This document shows positions 40,095-47,601 of a stretch of DNA of 64,000 nt, one piece after another (within the stretch, counting starts at the first letter, position 1; each line of letters begins with the position of its first letter). The stretch comes from Streptomyces sp. CB01249 (GTDB taxonomy: Bacteria > Actinomycetota > Actinomycetes > Streptomycetales > Streptomycetaceae). Location: the NCBI RefSeq assembly GCF_001905735.1, contig NZ_LISW01000002.1:966426-1030425 (forward strand), in the 5' to 3' direction. A program made the translations under genes and the position numbers. A model generated the notes under the pieces. The model was not told the DNA's origin and searched no databases. It saw only the letters and a list, made by a program, of their open reading frames with translations.

Positions 40095-42344
40095 GTGACA
40101 TCAGCGACGCACTCCACCCTCTTCCCCCGGGTCCCGGACACCGCGGACGCCGTCCTCGACGGGCTCGACCCCGAGCAGCGCGAGGTGGCCACGGCCCTGC
40201 GGGGCCCGGTGTGCGTGCTGGCCGGAGCCGGTACGGGCAAGACGCGGGCCATCACGCACCGCATCGCCTACGGGGTGCGCGCGGGGATCCTCCAGCCGTC
40301 GAGCGTCCTGGCCGTCACCTTCACCAACCGGGCGGCGGGCGAGATGCGCGGCCGCCTGCGCCAGCTCGGCGCGGGCGGGGTGCAGGCGCGCACGTTCCAC
40401 TCCGCGGCCCTGCGCCAGCTCCAGTACTTCTGGCCGAAAGCAGTCGGTGGCGAGCTGCCCCGGCTCCTTGAGCGCAAGGTCCAGCTGGTGGCCGAGGCGG
40501 CGGCCCGCAGCGGCCTGCGGCTCGACCGCAACGAGCTGCGCGACGTCACGAGCGAGATCGAGTGGGCCAAGGTCACCCAGACCGTCCCCGCCGACTATCC
40601 GGCGGTGGTCGCCAAGGCCCAGCGGGACGCCCCGCGCGACCCGGCGGAGATCGCCAAGGTCTACGAGACCTACGAGGAGCTGAAGCGCGAGCGCACGGTG
40701 ATCGACTTCGAGGACGTGCTGCTCCTCACCGTCGGCATCCTCCAGGACCGGCACGACATCGCCGCCCATGTCCGCCGCCAGTACCAGCACTTCGTCGTGG
40801 ACGAGTACCAGGACGTGAGCCCGCTCCAGCAGCGGCTGCTCGACCTCTGGCTCGGCGATCGGGACAGCCTCTGCGTCGTCGGCGACGCCGGGCAGACGAT
40901 CTACTCGTTCACCGGGGCCACCCCGGACCACCTGCTCAACTTCCGCACCCGCCACCCGGCGGCCACCGTCGTCAAGCTGGTCCGGGACTACCGCTCCACC
41001 CCTCAGGTGGTCCACCTTGCCAACGGGCTGCTCTCCCAGGCCACCGGCCGGGCCGCCGAGCACCGCCTCGACCTGGTCTCGCAGCGGGAGCGCGGCCCCG
41101 AGCCCGCCTTCGTGGAGTACGCGGACGAGCCCGCCGAGGCCGAGGGCACCGCCCGCCGCATCCGCGACCTGATCGCTGCGGGCGTCCCGGCGGGCGAGAT
41201 CGCGGTGCTCTACCGGATCAACGCCCAGTCCGAGGTCTACGAGCAGGCCCTCGCGGACGCGGGCGTGCCCTACCAGCTCCGGGGTGCCGAGCGGTTCTTC
41301 GAGCGCGCTGAGGTCCGCGAGGCAGGCGTGGCCCTGCGCGGCGCCGCCCGGGCGGGGGGCAACGACTCCCTCCTGGACCACGCGGACGACCTCCCCGCCG
41401 AGGTGCGCGCGGTGCTCTCCACGACGGGGTGGCGCAGCGAGCCGCCCACCGGGTCCGGTGCGGTGCGCGACCGCTGGGAGTCCCTGGCCGCGCTCGTCAG
41501 GCTCGCCGAGGACTTCGAGCGGGCCCACCCGGGGGCGACGCTCTCCGACCTGGTCGCCGAGCTGGACGAGCGGGCCGCCGCCCAGCACGCGCCCACGGTC
41601 CAGGGCGTCACCCTGGCCTCGCTGCACTCCGCGAAGGGCCTGGAGTGGGACGCGGTGTTCCTGGTCGGGCTGACCGAGGGCATGATGCCGATCACCTACG
41701 CCAAGACGCCGGAGCAGATCGAGGAGGAGCGCCGCCTGCTCTACGTCGGCGTCACCCGGGCCCGCTTCCACCTCGCCCTGTCCTGGTCGCTCTCCCGGTC
41801 GCCCGGCGGCCGCCCCGGACGCCGCCCGACCCGCTTCCTGAACGGGCTCCGCCCCGGCTCCACGGGCCCCGGCGGCCGGAGCGCGGCGGCGGCCGGCCCG
41901 GGCGGCGTCTGGGCCGGCGACGGCTTCCGCAGCGGCGAGGGCGGGGCGGCCGGTGGCGGCGGCGAGGGGCGTCCGGCGGCGGCCAGGCGGAAGCCCCGGA
42001 CGCCGGCCCGGTGCCGGGTCTGCGGCAGGACGCTGACGGACGCCGGCGAGATGAAGCTGATGCGCTGCGACGACTGCCCGTCCGACATGGACGAGGCGCT
42101 GTACGAGCGGCTGCACGACTGGCGGGCGGTCCGGGCGAAGGAGATCGGCCAGCCCGCCTACTGCGTGTTCACCGACCGGACGCTGATGGCCATCGCGGAG
42201 GCGGTGCCCGGCAGCGAGGGCGAGCTGGCCGGGATCCCCGGGGTCGGCGCGCGGAAGCTGGGCCGCTTCGGCGCCGCCGTTCTCGACATCTGCGCAGGTG
42301 GGGACGGATGTGAGGGTGAGGCGGAGGCCGCCGGGGAGATGTGA
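40095..42344 (+). CDS. uvrD2: UvrD2-type DNA helicase with C-terminal zinc and HRDC regions
   Basis: This 749-aa superfamily-1 DNA helicase has motifs GAGTGKTRAITHR (about 40), DEYQDVSPLQ, GDAGQTIYSFTG, SAKGLEWDAVFLVGL, and YVGVTRARFHLALSW. The C-terminus has a four-Cys pattern (CRVCG ... CDDC, about 636-660), linker, and an HRDC-like domain (PAYCVFTDRTLMAIAEAVP ... GIPGVGARKLGRFG). This pattern matches mycobacterial UvrD2, essential there. GTG 40095 is supported by a position 7 nt after a weak CAGCAT (40085-40090). The preceding 200 nt holds no further gene. It ends 165 nt before the wblC leader ORF. Confidence 0.92.
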   Translation: MTSATHSTLFPRVPDTADAVLDGLDPEQREVATALRGPVCVLAGAGTGKTRAITHRIAYGVRAGILQPSSVLAVTFTNRAAGEMRGRLRQLGAGGVQARTFHSAALRQLQYFWPKAVGGELPRLLERKVQLVAEAAARSGLRLDRNELRDVTSEIEWAKVTQTVPADYPAVVAKAQRDAPRDPAEIAKVYETYEELKRERTVIDFEDVLLLTVGILQDRHDIAAHVRRQYQHFVVDEYQDVSPLQQRLLDLWLGDRDSLCVVGDAGQTIYSFTGATPDHLLNFRTRHPAATVVKLVRDYRSTPQVVHLANGLLSQATGRAAEHRLDLVSQRERGPEPAFVEYADEPAEAEGTARRIRDLIAAGVPAGEIAVLYRINAQSEVYEQALADAGVPYQLRGAERFFERAEVREAGVALRGAARAGGNDSLLDHADDLPAEVRAVLSTTGWRSEPPTGSGAVRDRWESLAALVRLAEDFERAHPGATLSDLVAELDERAAAQHAPTVQGVTLASLHSAKGLEWDAVFLVGLTEGMMPITYAKTPEQIEEERRLLYVGVTRARFHLALSWSLSRSPGGRPGRRPTRFLNGLRPGSTGPGGRSAAAAGPGGVWAGDGFRSGEGGAAGGGGEGRPAAARRKPRTPARCRVCGRTLTDAGEMKLMRCDDCPSDMDEALYERLHDWRAVRAKEIGQPAYCVFTDRTLMAIAEAVPGSEGELAGIPGVGARKLGRFGAAVLDICAGGDGCEGEAEAAGEM

Positions 42345-42354
42345 GAAAAACTCG

Positions 42355-42397
42355 TCGCAAAAATAGTTTGCGCCCGCCCCAGTCGTCACCATAGGTT
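42355..42397 (+). promoter_or_regulatory. Promoter of the wblC leader, WblC/WhiB7-type
   Basis: TTGCGC (42368-42373) and TAGGTT (42392-42397) are 18 nt apart. Just upstream of the -35 lies the AT-rich run CAAAAATAGT (42358-42367), the signature recognised by WhiB7/WblC with its AT-hook next to sigma-A. This suggests positive autoregulation. Predicted transcription start is near 42404. Confidence 0.7.
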
Positions 42398-42509
42398 CTT
42401 AACCACGGAAACAGCGGCTTCTCTGAAGCCCTGGATCCGTGCTGTACTTATCCGAATACGCAGGACCGGCCCGCCGGTCCCCCCGAGACGCCGAGAGGAG
42501 GCGATTGAA

Positions 42510-42848
42510 GTGATCAGCATCATCGAGACCAACAAAATGACCGATCTCTCGGTCGTCTCCGCCTGCTCGCTCGGCCTTCTCGCCCGTGCCCCGAAGTCCT
42601 CCCTGCGCGCCACCGGTGTGTCCGGCGTCTCCGCCGTCATTCCGATGTCCCTGGCCGGCCTTCCCGTGCGGGAGCGCAATGAGCGACCGACCCAGGCACC
42701 GGCAGCAGCAGTAGCGAAGGGACAGGCCCCGGCCTATGCCTTTGCGGCCGTCGGTGCGGGAGCGGAAGCCGGCGTCACCGAGCAGACGAAGCACCACCAC
42801 ACGATGTGGGCCTTCCGTGGGCCTGAACCCTGGAGTGATCCAGCCTGA
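42510..42848 (+). CDS. 112-codon leader ORF upstream of wblC
   Basis: GTG 42510 is preceded by GAGAGGAGG at good spacing. The product (begins MISIIETNKMTDLSVVS, ends MWAFRGPEPWSDPA) is Ala-rich, lacks a domain and is not secreted. It ends 23 nt before an intrinsic terminator and 173 nt before wblC. In mycobacteria and streptomycetes, whiB7/wblC induction by ribosome inhibitors works by a translated upstream ORF and attenuation; this ORF matches that role. Ribosome stalling on it would change folding of the downstream RNA. The peptide itself may have no function. It is a good candidate regulatory leader rather than an independent enzyme. Confidence 0.7.
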   Translation: MISIIETNKMTDLSVVSACSLGLLARAPKSSLRATGVSGVSAVIPMSLAGLPVRERNERPTQAPAAAVAKGQAPAYAFAAVGAGAEAGVTEQTKHHHTMWAFRGPEPWSDPA

Positions 42849-42914
42849 TCCAGCATCAGGCCGGCGCCTTCAGGGCCGCGGAACCCCACTCGGGATCCGC
42901 GGCCCTTTTGTTTT
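42813..42914 (+). promoter_or_regulatory. wblC attenuator: terminator with U-tract and candidate antiterminator
   Basis: An 11-bp stem (42872-42882 with 42896-42906) is followed by TTTTGTTTT (42906-42914), a true intrinsic terminator rarely seen in this genus. The left arm (42873-42883) can instead pair with UUCCGUGGGCC at 42813-42823, inside the last codons of the leader ORF, in 10 of 11 positions (one G-U wobble, one G-G mismatch). A second hairpin GGCCTGA/TCAGGCC (42820-42826, 42856-42862) competes with it. This fits termination in the default state and read-through when ribosomes stall early on the leader. Confidence 0.7.
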
Positions 42915-43021
42915 GCCTCAACGGGCGAGACAACGAGAAGGGGCCTCGGGACAAGCAGGACCTGGTACCAGCCGCCCCCCGGCCAACAGGCCGGAAACGA
43001 CCAGACGAGGACACCACCACC

Positions 43022-43390
43022 GTGCAACTCGAAGCGCACGCCCCGTCCGTACCGCCTTCCGACACGATCTCCCCGCCCGGCCTCACGGAGGACTCCACCT
43101 TGACCCCCCTCACCGCGCTCACCGCGCTCGACGACGCCATCGAGAACCTCGGTGTACCCGTCCCCTGCCGTGCCTACGACCCGGAGGTCTTCTTCGCGGA
43201 GTCGCCGGCCGACGTCGAGTACGCCAAGTCCCTCTGCCGCACCTGCCCGCTGGTCGAGGCGTGTCTCGCCGGCGCCAAGGAGCGCCGCGAGCCGTGGGGT
43301 GTCTGGGGTGGTGAGCTCTTCATCCAGGGCGTCGTCGTCGCCCGGAAGCGGCCGCGTGGCCGTCCGCGCAAGAACCCGGTCGCGGCGTGA
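43022..43390 (+). CDS. wblC: WblC/WhiB7 iron-sulfur transcription regulator
   Basis: This 122-aa WhiB-family regulator has the four Fe-S Cys (VPCRAYDPEVF, then SLCRTCPLVEAC), the WhiB G(V/I)WGG turn (GVWGGELF) and a C-terminal AT-hook (KRPRGRPRKN) that sets WhiB7/WblC apart from other paralogues. It activates genes for intrinsic resistance to ribosome-targeting antibiotics and for thiol balance, in concert with the principal sigma factor. GTG 43022 gives the conserved start (MQLEAHAPS); the ORF can be extended upstream but that part is not conserved in my memory. Expression is predicted to need read-through of the upstream attenuator. Confidence 0.95.
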   Translation: MQLEAHAPSVPPSDTISPPGLTEDSTLTPLTALTALDDAIENLGVPVPCRAYDPEVFFAESPADVEYAKSLCRTCPLVEACLAGAKERREPWGVWGGELFIQGVVVARKRPRGRPRKNPVAA

Positions 43391-43752
43391 CCGCCGACCT
43401 GGGGGTCCCGGCCCCCAAGCCCATGAAGCGCATCGGAACCATCGACCGTCCCCTGACCCACGATCCCCGAAACCAGGCTCCAATGACCATCCCCACCCCC
43501 GCGTCCGAGCCCGCAGGCTCCGCGACCCCAGACGTCACCATCATCGGCGCGAACGACTCGCGTCAGAACAGGACCCGCGAAATGCAACTCATCCCAGAAG
43601 CCCTGGCCCGTGCGCATATGCACGAGCGCATGCGCGAAGCCGACGCGAACCGTCAGGCCGTGCGCCTGATCTCCGCCCGGCGGATGCAGCGCCGCGCCGA
43701 GCGCGCCTCGATGCGCGCCCGCCGCGCGCTGGCCATGGCCGTCATGCACTGA
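43387..43752 (+). CDS. Small basic protein after wblC
   Basis: The frame begins at GTG 43387, overlapping the wblC stop (GTGA), and encodes 121 aa. The conserved-looking part is the C-terminal 56 aa (MQLIPEALARAHMHERMREA, then Arg-rich helix RRMQRRAERASMRARRALAM), for which ATG 43582 has AGGA 9 nt upstream and could be the true start. An ATG at 43483 is a third choice. It is rich in Arg and His and helical; DNA or RNA binding is possible but not shown. Probably cotranscribed with wblC. Confidence 0.6.
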   Translation: MTADLGVPAPKPMKRIGTIDRPLTHDPRNQAPMTIPTPASEPAGSATPDVTIIGANDSRQNRTREMQLIPEALARAHMHERMREADANRQAVRLISARRMQRRAERASMRARRALAMAVMH

Positions 43753-43849
43753 CCCGGCCAGGCCGGCCATGGAGGCCCCGCCCGGACGCAGCCGCTCTCT
43801 GCGCCCGGCGGGCCAGGCCTCCCAGCGCCACCCGCGCAGCAGCACCCCA

Positions 43850-43886
43850 CCCCGGGGCCGATCCGTCCAACGGACCGGCCCCGGGG
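43850..43886. terminator. Hairpin terminator between the wblC operon and ABC1 gene
   Basis: CCCCGGGGCCGATCCGT (43850-43866) pairs with 43870-43886 in 16 of 17 positions, with a CCA loop. It lies between convergent genes. The 43753-43963 gap otherwise shows nothing of note. Confidence 0.8.
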
Positions 43887-43963
43887 GCGTTTTGCGGGGC
43901 GGGGCGCGGTGGGGGACCCGCCCGGCGGCCCCGGACCACCGGGCGCCGTCCGACCCGGCTCGA

Positions 43964-45421
43964 CTAGCCGGCGTCCACCGTTTCGGCAGACCTCGGTGCC
44001 GGCGGCACGCGCTCCGGATCGTGGCCCTCCGCGCCCGGCTCGTCAGGCGCCTCCATGTCCTCCGTCGGCAGGAACCCCGGGAGCCAGGACTCGAGTTCGT
44101 CGCGGAGGCGGACCGTGGCGCCGAGCTGGCACAGCACCCCGATCGTGCTCAGCGTCACCCGGTGTATCAGCAGGTAGGACGGCGGAAGGTTCAGCTGCTT
44201 GCCCAACTGGTGGGCCGGGGAGCGCGGATCCGCTATCCGGGCCGCCTGAGAACGCATCCAGCTCCGGCTGAACGTGAACTCCTCCACCTCGGCCGGCTCG
44301 ATGATCGGCAGCAGGTAGTCCAGCACCGCGTCCGGTTCCAGGTCGATCGAGTCCTTGACGAACCCCTCCGCCCGCAGCATCTCGTAGACCGCGTCCGCGT
44401 CGCCCCCCAGCGTCAGCCGCAGCGCGTCCCCGATGGTCTGCGGCAGACCGCCCGGCAGCCGGTCCACCGTCCCGAAGTCCAGCACCCCCAGCCGCCATGA
44501 GCCCTCGTCCGCACCCTCGCCGCCGGACGCGTCCGCCTCCGGGTCCGGGGGCAGCAGCCGGAAGTTGCCCGGGTGCGGGTCGGCGTGGAGCAGGCCCGTG
44601 CGCGCGGGGCCCGAGAAGAGGAACCTCGCGAGCAACTGGCCGGCCCGGTCGCGCTGCCCGGCCGTGCCGGCGGCGATCACATCGGCCAGCGGGACCCCGT
44701 CCATCCACTCGGTGACCAGCACCTGCGCCGACTGGTGGACCACCTCCGGGACCACGACATCGGGATCGTCCGCGAACTCCTCGGCATGCGCCTGCTGGGA
44801 CCGCGCCTCCTGCTCGTAGTCCAGCTCCTCGGAGACCCGGTCGCGCATCTCCGTGATCAGCGGCTTGATGTCCATGCCCGGAACCAGCGGGCCCAGCAGC
44901 CGCGCGAACCGGCTGAGCTGGGTCAGGTCCGAGAGCAGCGCCTCGCCCGCGCCCGGGTACTGGACCTTCACGGCCACGTCCCGGCCGTCGTGCCACACCG
45001 CCCGGTGCACCTGGCCGATCGACGCCGCGGCCGCCGGCTTGTCCTCGAAGGTCAGGAACAGCTCCCGCCAGTCCTCGCCGAGCCGCTCCGCCAGGATCGC
45101 GTGCACCGTGCCGCTCGGCATGGGCGGCGCGGCTTCCTGGAGCCTGGTGAGCGCCGCGCGGTAGGGCCCGGCGACCTCCTCGGGCAGCGCGGACTCGAAG
45201 ACGGACAGGGCCTGGCCGAGCTTCATCGCCCCGCCCTTCAGTTCCCCGAGGACCTTGAAGAGCTGGTCCGCGGTGCGCTGCTGCACCTCGCGGGCCACCA
45301 GCTCCGCCGACTTCCCGCCGATGCGCTTGCCCAGCCCCCAGGTGGCACGACCGGCGAAACCCAACGGCAGCGCGGCCAGCTTGGCGGTACGGGTGACCGC
45401 CTTCCGGGGAAGATCAGACAT
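43964..45421 (-). CDS. ABC1 (AarF/UbiB-type) atypical kinase
   Basis: ABC1 proteins are atypical kinase/ATPases associated with quinone or envelope metabolism. The 485-aa protein has the N-terminal KxGQ motif (GGAMKLGQALS, about 66-76), the Ala-rich loop AAASIGQVHRA that replaces the usual Gly loop, the Lys in VAVKVQYPG, ExD (EELDYEQEA), catalytic HADPHPGNF (about 281-289) and VLDFGTVD. The C-terminus is acidic and Pro-rich. ATG 45421 has GGAGG five nt upstream; the ORF continues to 45433. M. tuberculosis has the orthologue Rv3197 next to whiB7. There is no ubiquinone in this group, so menaquinone or envelope is the likely field. Confidence 0.92.
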   Translation of the reverse strand: MSDLPRKAVTRTAKLAALPLGFAGRATWGLGKRIGGKSAELVAREVQQRTADQLFKVLGELKGGAMKLGQALSVFESALPEEVAGPYRAALTRLQEAAPPMPSGTVHAILAERLGEDWRELFLTFEDKPAAAASIGQVHRAVWHDGRDVAVKVQYPGAGEALLSDLTQLSRFARLLGPLVPGMDIKPLITEMRDRVSEELDYEQEARSQQAHAEEFADDPDVVVPEVVHQSAQVLVTEWMDGVPLADVIAAGTAGQRDRAGQLLARFLFSGPARTGLLHADPHPGNFRLLPPDPEADASGGEGADEGSWRLGVLDFGTVDRLPGGLPQTIGDALRLTLGGDADAVYEMLRAEGFVKDSIDLEPDAVLDYLLPIIEPAEVEEFTFSRSWMRSQAARIADPRSPAHQLGKQLNLPPSYLLIHRVTLSTIGVLCQLGATVRLRDELESWLPGFLPTEDMEAPDEPGAEGHDPERVPPAPRSAETVDAG

Positions 45422-45462
45422 GTGCTCCTCCAATTCCCAGACTGCCGCGCTGCGTGCGGCGG

Positions 45463-46611
45463 TTACCCGGCCATTGTGTCGTGCGCCGTGCCGGCTTCGG
45501 AGGCGCGGACCCCCTCAGTGTGACCGGCGGCGCCACAGGAACAGTCGAGGTGCGCCCCGATCCGTTCCGACCTCCAGTCCAACAGCGGCAGCGCCGCCTC
45601 CCACCGCGCACCGGTGCTCGCGGGCAGCTCGCCGTCCAGAAAGGCCAGCGCGTGCGCCGCCGCGAGCCCCGCCACCGCCGTCGCCAGGCCCAGATCGCAC
45701 GCCTGCGCGGCGCCGCGCCGCCCGGACTGCCACTGCGCCAGCATGCGCGGCCACTGCGGATCCCGGTCCCGCCGGTGCAGCTGGAGGCAGCCGGCGCAGG
45801 CTGTGCCGCCGGGCAGGACCAAGGGGCCGACGAACCCGGTGGCCTCCATCACCCCCGCGTACAGATGAGGCGTGCCCGAGGAGATCCACGGCTCGGCGGT
45901 GCCCGGATCGGGCACGTACGCGGAGAGTCCGTCGCGCGGGGCGACCACGATGAGGGACAGCCCCGGCTCGTGCCCGGCCGGACCGCAGCCCGCCGCCCCG
46001 GGCGCCCGGGGCCCCGGGCCGGGGGCCGAGCGGCGGACCAGCTGCCGGGCCGCCAGGTCCCTGCGCTCCCCGACTGCGGAGGCGGGCAGCCCGCCCGGGG
46101 ACACGTCCCCCGGCTCCGCACACCCGCCGTCCATGACCTCCACCCGGCCGACCCCCGCTCCGGAGAGCACCGCCGCGACGGCCGCGCCGACCCTGCCCGC
46201 GCCCCGGACCTGCACGCGCATCGAGCGGCGGGCCGCGAGTCTGCGCATCCCGCCGCCGGGCTCGGGATGCACGACGGAGAGCGAGGCCAGGTCGGGCCGG
46301 TGGCGCTCCAGGACATCGGACCTGGCCCGCAGCGCTTCCGCCGCCGGACCGCCCGCCCGTACGTCGTCCACGAGGCCGGCGTCCGTCAACCGGGTCACCA
46401 GCATGTCCACATGACGCTCGCTCAAGTCCATCGCTCTCGCCTGTTCGCGGAGCAGTGGCATGCCTCTGGTGCCGTCGAGCAGTTCCATGAAACAGCCCGT
46501 CGCGATATCCATCGGGCCGAGCTTCACCGCATGTGCGGGTGTCACTCCGAATTGCACGGTGTCCCCGCCCCGCCAAGCGCGGCGCAGTGCGGGCTTCAAC
46601 ATCGGATGCAC
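45463..46611 (-). CDS. Degenerate ThiF/E1-like protein
   Basis: This 382-aa protein has a Rossmann-type nucleotide site (VRGAGRVGAAVAAVLSGAGV, about 131-150) and a middle domain resembling ThiF/MoeB, with Cys pairs in the positions of the Zn site (CAGCLQLHRRDRDP, CSCG). However, the segment that in MoeZ is NLQRQ is here VSPGGLP, so the ATP-site Arg is missing and adenylation is doubtful. The N-terminus (about 1-120) resembles a winged-helix-like domain found in peptide-maturation partners. Start GTG 46611 (GGGGAA upstream) gives MHPMLKPAL. The function is unknown; it is conserved beside ABC1 and whiB7 (compare Rv3196). Confidence 0.72.
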   Translation of the reverse strand: MHPMLKPALRRAWRGGDTVQFGVTPAHAVKLGPMDIATGCFMELLDGTRGMPLLREQARAMDLSERHVDMLVTRLTDAGLVDDVRAGGPAAEALRARSDVLERHRPDLASLSVVHPEPGGGMRRLAARRSMRVQVRGAGRVGAAVAAVLSGAGVGRVEVMDGGCAEPGDVSPGGLPASAVGERRDLAARQLVRRSAPGPGPRAPGAAGCGPAGHEPGLSLIVVAPRDGLSAYVPDPGTAEPWISSGTPHLYAGVMEATGFVGPLVLPGGTACAGCLQLHRRDRDPQWPRMLAQWQSGRRGAAQACDLGLATAVAGLAAAHALAFLDGELPASTGARWEAALPLLDWRSERIGAHLDCSCGAAGHTEGVRASEAGTAHDTMAG

Positions 46612-46849
46612 GGCTTCCCCCGGTCTGTCTGTCTGTGACTCCGTTGTGCGCGACCAGCTCTGCACGACCAGCTGTGTGCGACTTGCTCTGCGTGTTCCTT
46701 TGCCAGAATGCAGCGGGGCGCCGAGACGTGCGGAAAGTTATCCACAGGCGTGGGTATTAGTCGTTCAAATGGTGCAAGGCGTGGAGCCGATCATGGAGAA
46801 CCGTCCCGGAGGCGGGACTTCCCCCGCACACAGCGGGTAACGTCGAGGC
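46612..46849. other. Divergent intergenic region with repeats and a DnaA-box-like site
   Basis: This 238-nt gap between the divergent ThiF-like and YgjP-like genes contains a threefold imperfect repeat of gcgaccagctctgc around 46648-46693, the 9-mer TTATCCACA (46738-46746), and on the right the leaderless -10 TAACGT (46838-46843). The repeats may bind a regulator. Confidence 0.5.
46838..46843 (+). promoter_or_regulatory. Leaderless -10 element (TAACGT)
   Basis: TAACGT ends 6 nt before GTG 46850 of the YgjP-like metallopeptidase gene; no ribosome binding site is present. Confidence 0.6.
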
Positions 46850-47470
46850 GTGCCCGCCGACCCGTCGCCCGGCTCCGCCGGGGAGCCTGCCGTGCCCGGC
46901 GCCGGACCCCGCCGGCGCGGTGCGAACCCTGCCCGCCGCGCCCCGGCGACGAGCGCGGTCGAGGTCCGCAGAAGCGCCCGTCGCAGCAGAACGGTCTCCG
47001 CCTACCGCGAGGGAGACCGCACGATCGTGCTCATCCCCGCCCGGATGTCCGAGGCCGAGGAGCGGCGCTGGGTGGACGTGATGCTCGACAAGCTCGCCGC
47101 CCAGGAGAGCAGGCGCGTCCTCGGTGACACCGAGCTCGCCGAACGGGCGGAGCGCCTGTCCGCCCAGTACTTCGAGGGCCGGGCCAGGCCCGCGTCCGTG
47201 CGGTGGGTGACCAACCAGAACACCCGGTGGGGCTCGTGCACCCCGTCCGAGGGCAGCATCCGGCTGTCGCACCGGTTGCAGGGCATGCCGGAGTACGTCG
47301 TGGACTACGTGCTCGTCCACGAACTGGCCCACCTCCTGGTGCCCGGGCACGGGCCCCGGTTCTGGCGGCTGCTGGACGCCTATCCCCGCACCGAGCGTGC
47401 CCGCGGTTATCTGGAGGGCGTGGTGGCCGCCGACCGGCTGCCGCACCTGCCGGCCGCACGCGGCGAGTGA
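46850..47470 (+). CDS. YgjP-like zinc metallopeptidase-domain protein
   Basis: This 206-aa protein has the DUF45/YgjP-like signature: WGSCTPSEGSIRLSHRLQGMP (RWGSC motif, about 125-145) and VLVHELAHLLVPGHGPRFW, the HExxH zinc site with a third ligand His (about 158-176). YgjP-type proteins belong to the gluzincin clan; the substrate is unknown. The N-terminus (about 1-45) is Pro/Arg-rich. The start is fixed by a -10 element 6 nt upstream. A Streptomyces homologue occupies this place next to the ABC1/ThiF block. Confidence 0.85.
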   Translation: MPADPSPGSAGEPAVPGAGPRRRGANPARRAPATSAVEVRRSARRSRTVSAYREGDRTIVLIPARMSEAEERRWVDVMLDKLAAQESRRVLGDTELAERAERLSAQYFEGRARPASVRWVTNQNTRWGSCTPSEGSIRLSHRLQGMPEYVVDYVLVHELAHLLVPGHGPRFWRLLDAYPRTERARGYLEGVVAADRLPHLPAARGE

Positions 47471-47601
47471 CCGGTGGTGGCGCCGGGTGAGCGGGGTCGG
47501 GTGTTTCTGTACCGGGTCTGTACCGGCTTCGCCCGATGCCGGAGTTTGCGGATAGCCTGACGCGACGCATTCACCTTCCGGATGGGGGACGGTCGTTACG
47601 C

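Noticed and set aside
46738..46746. TTATCCACA as a replication origin
   Set aside because: Only one good DnaA box is seen and there is no dnaA or dnaN nearby; an origin would contain many boxes.
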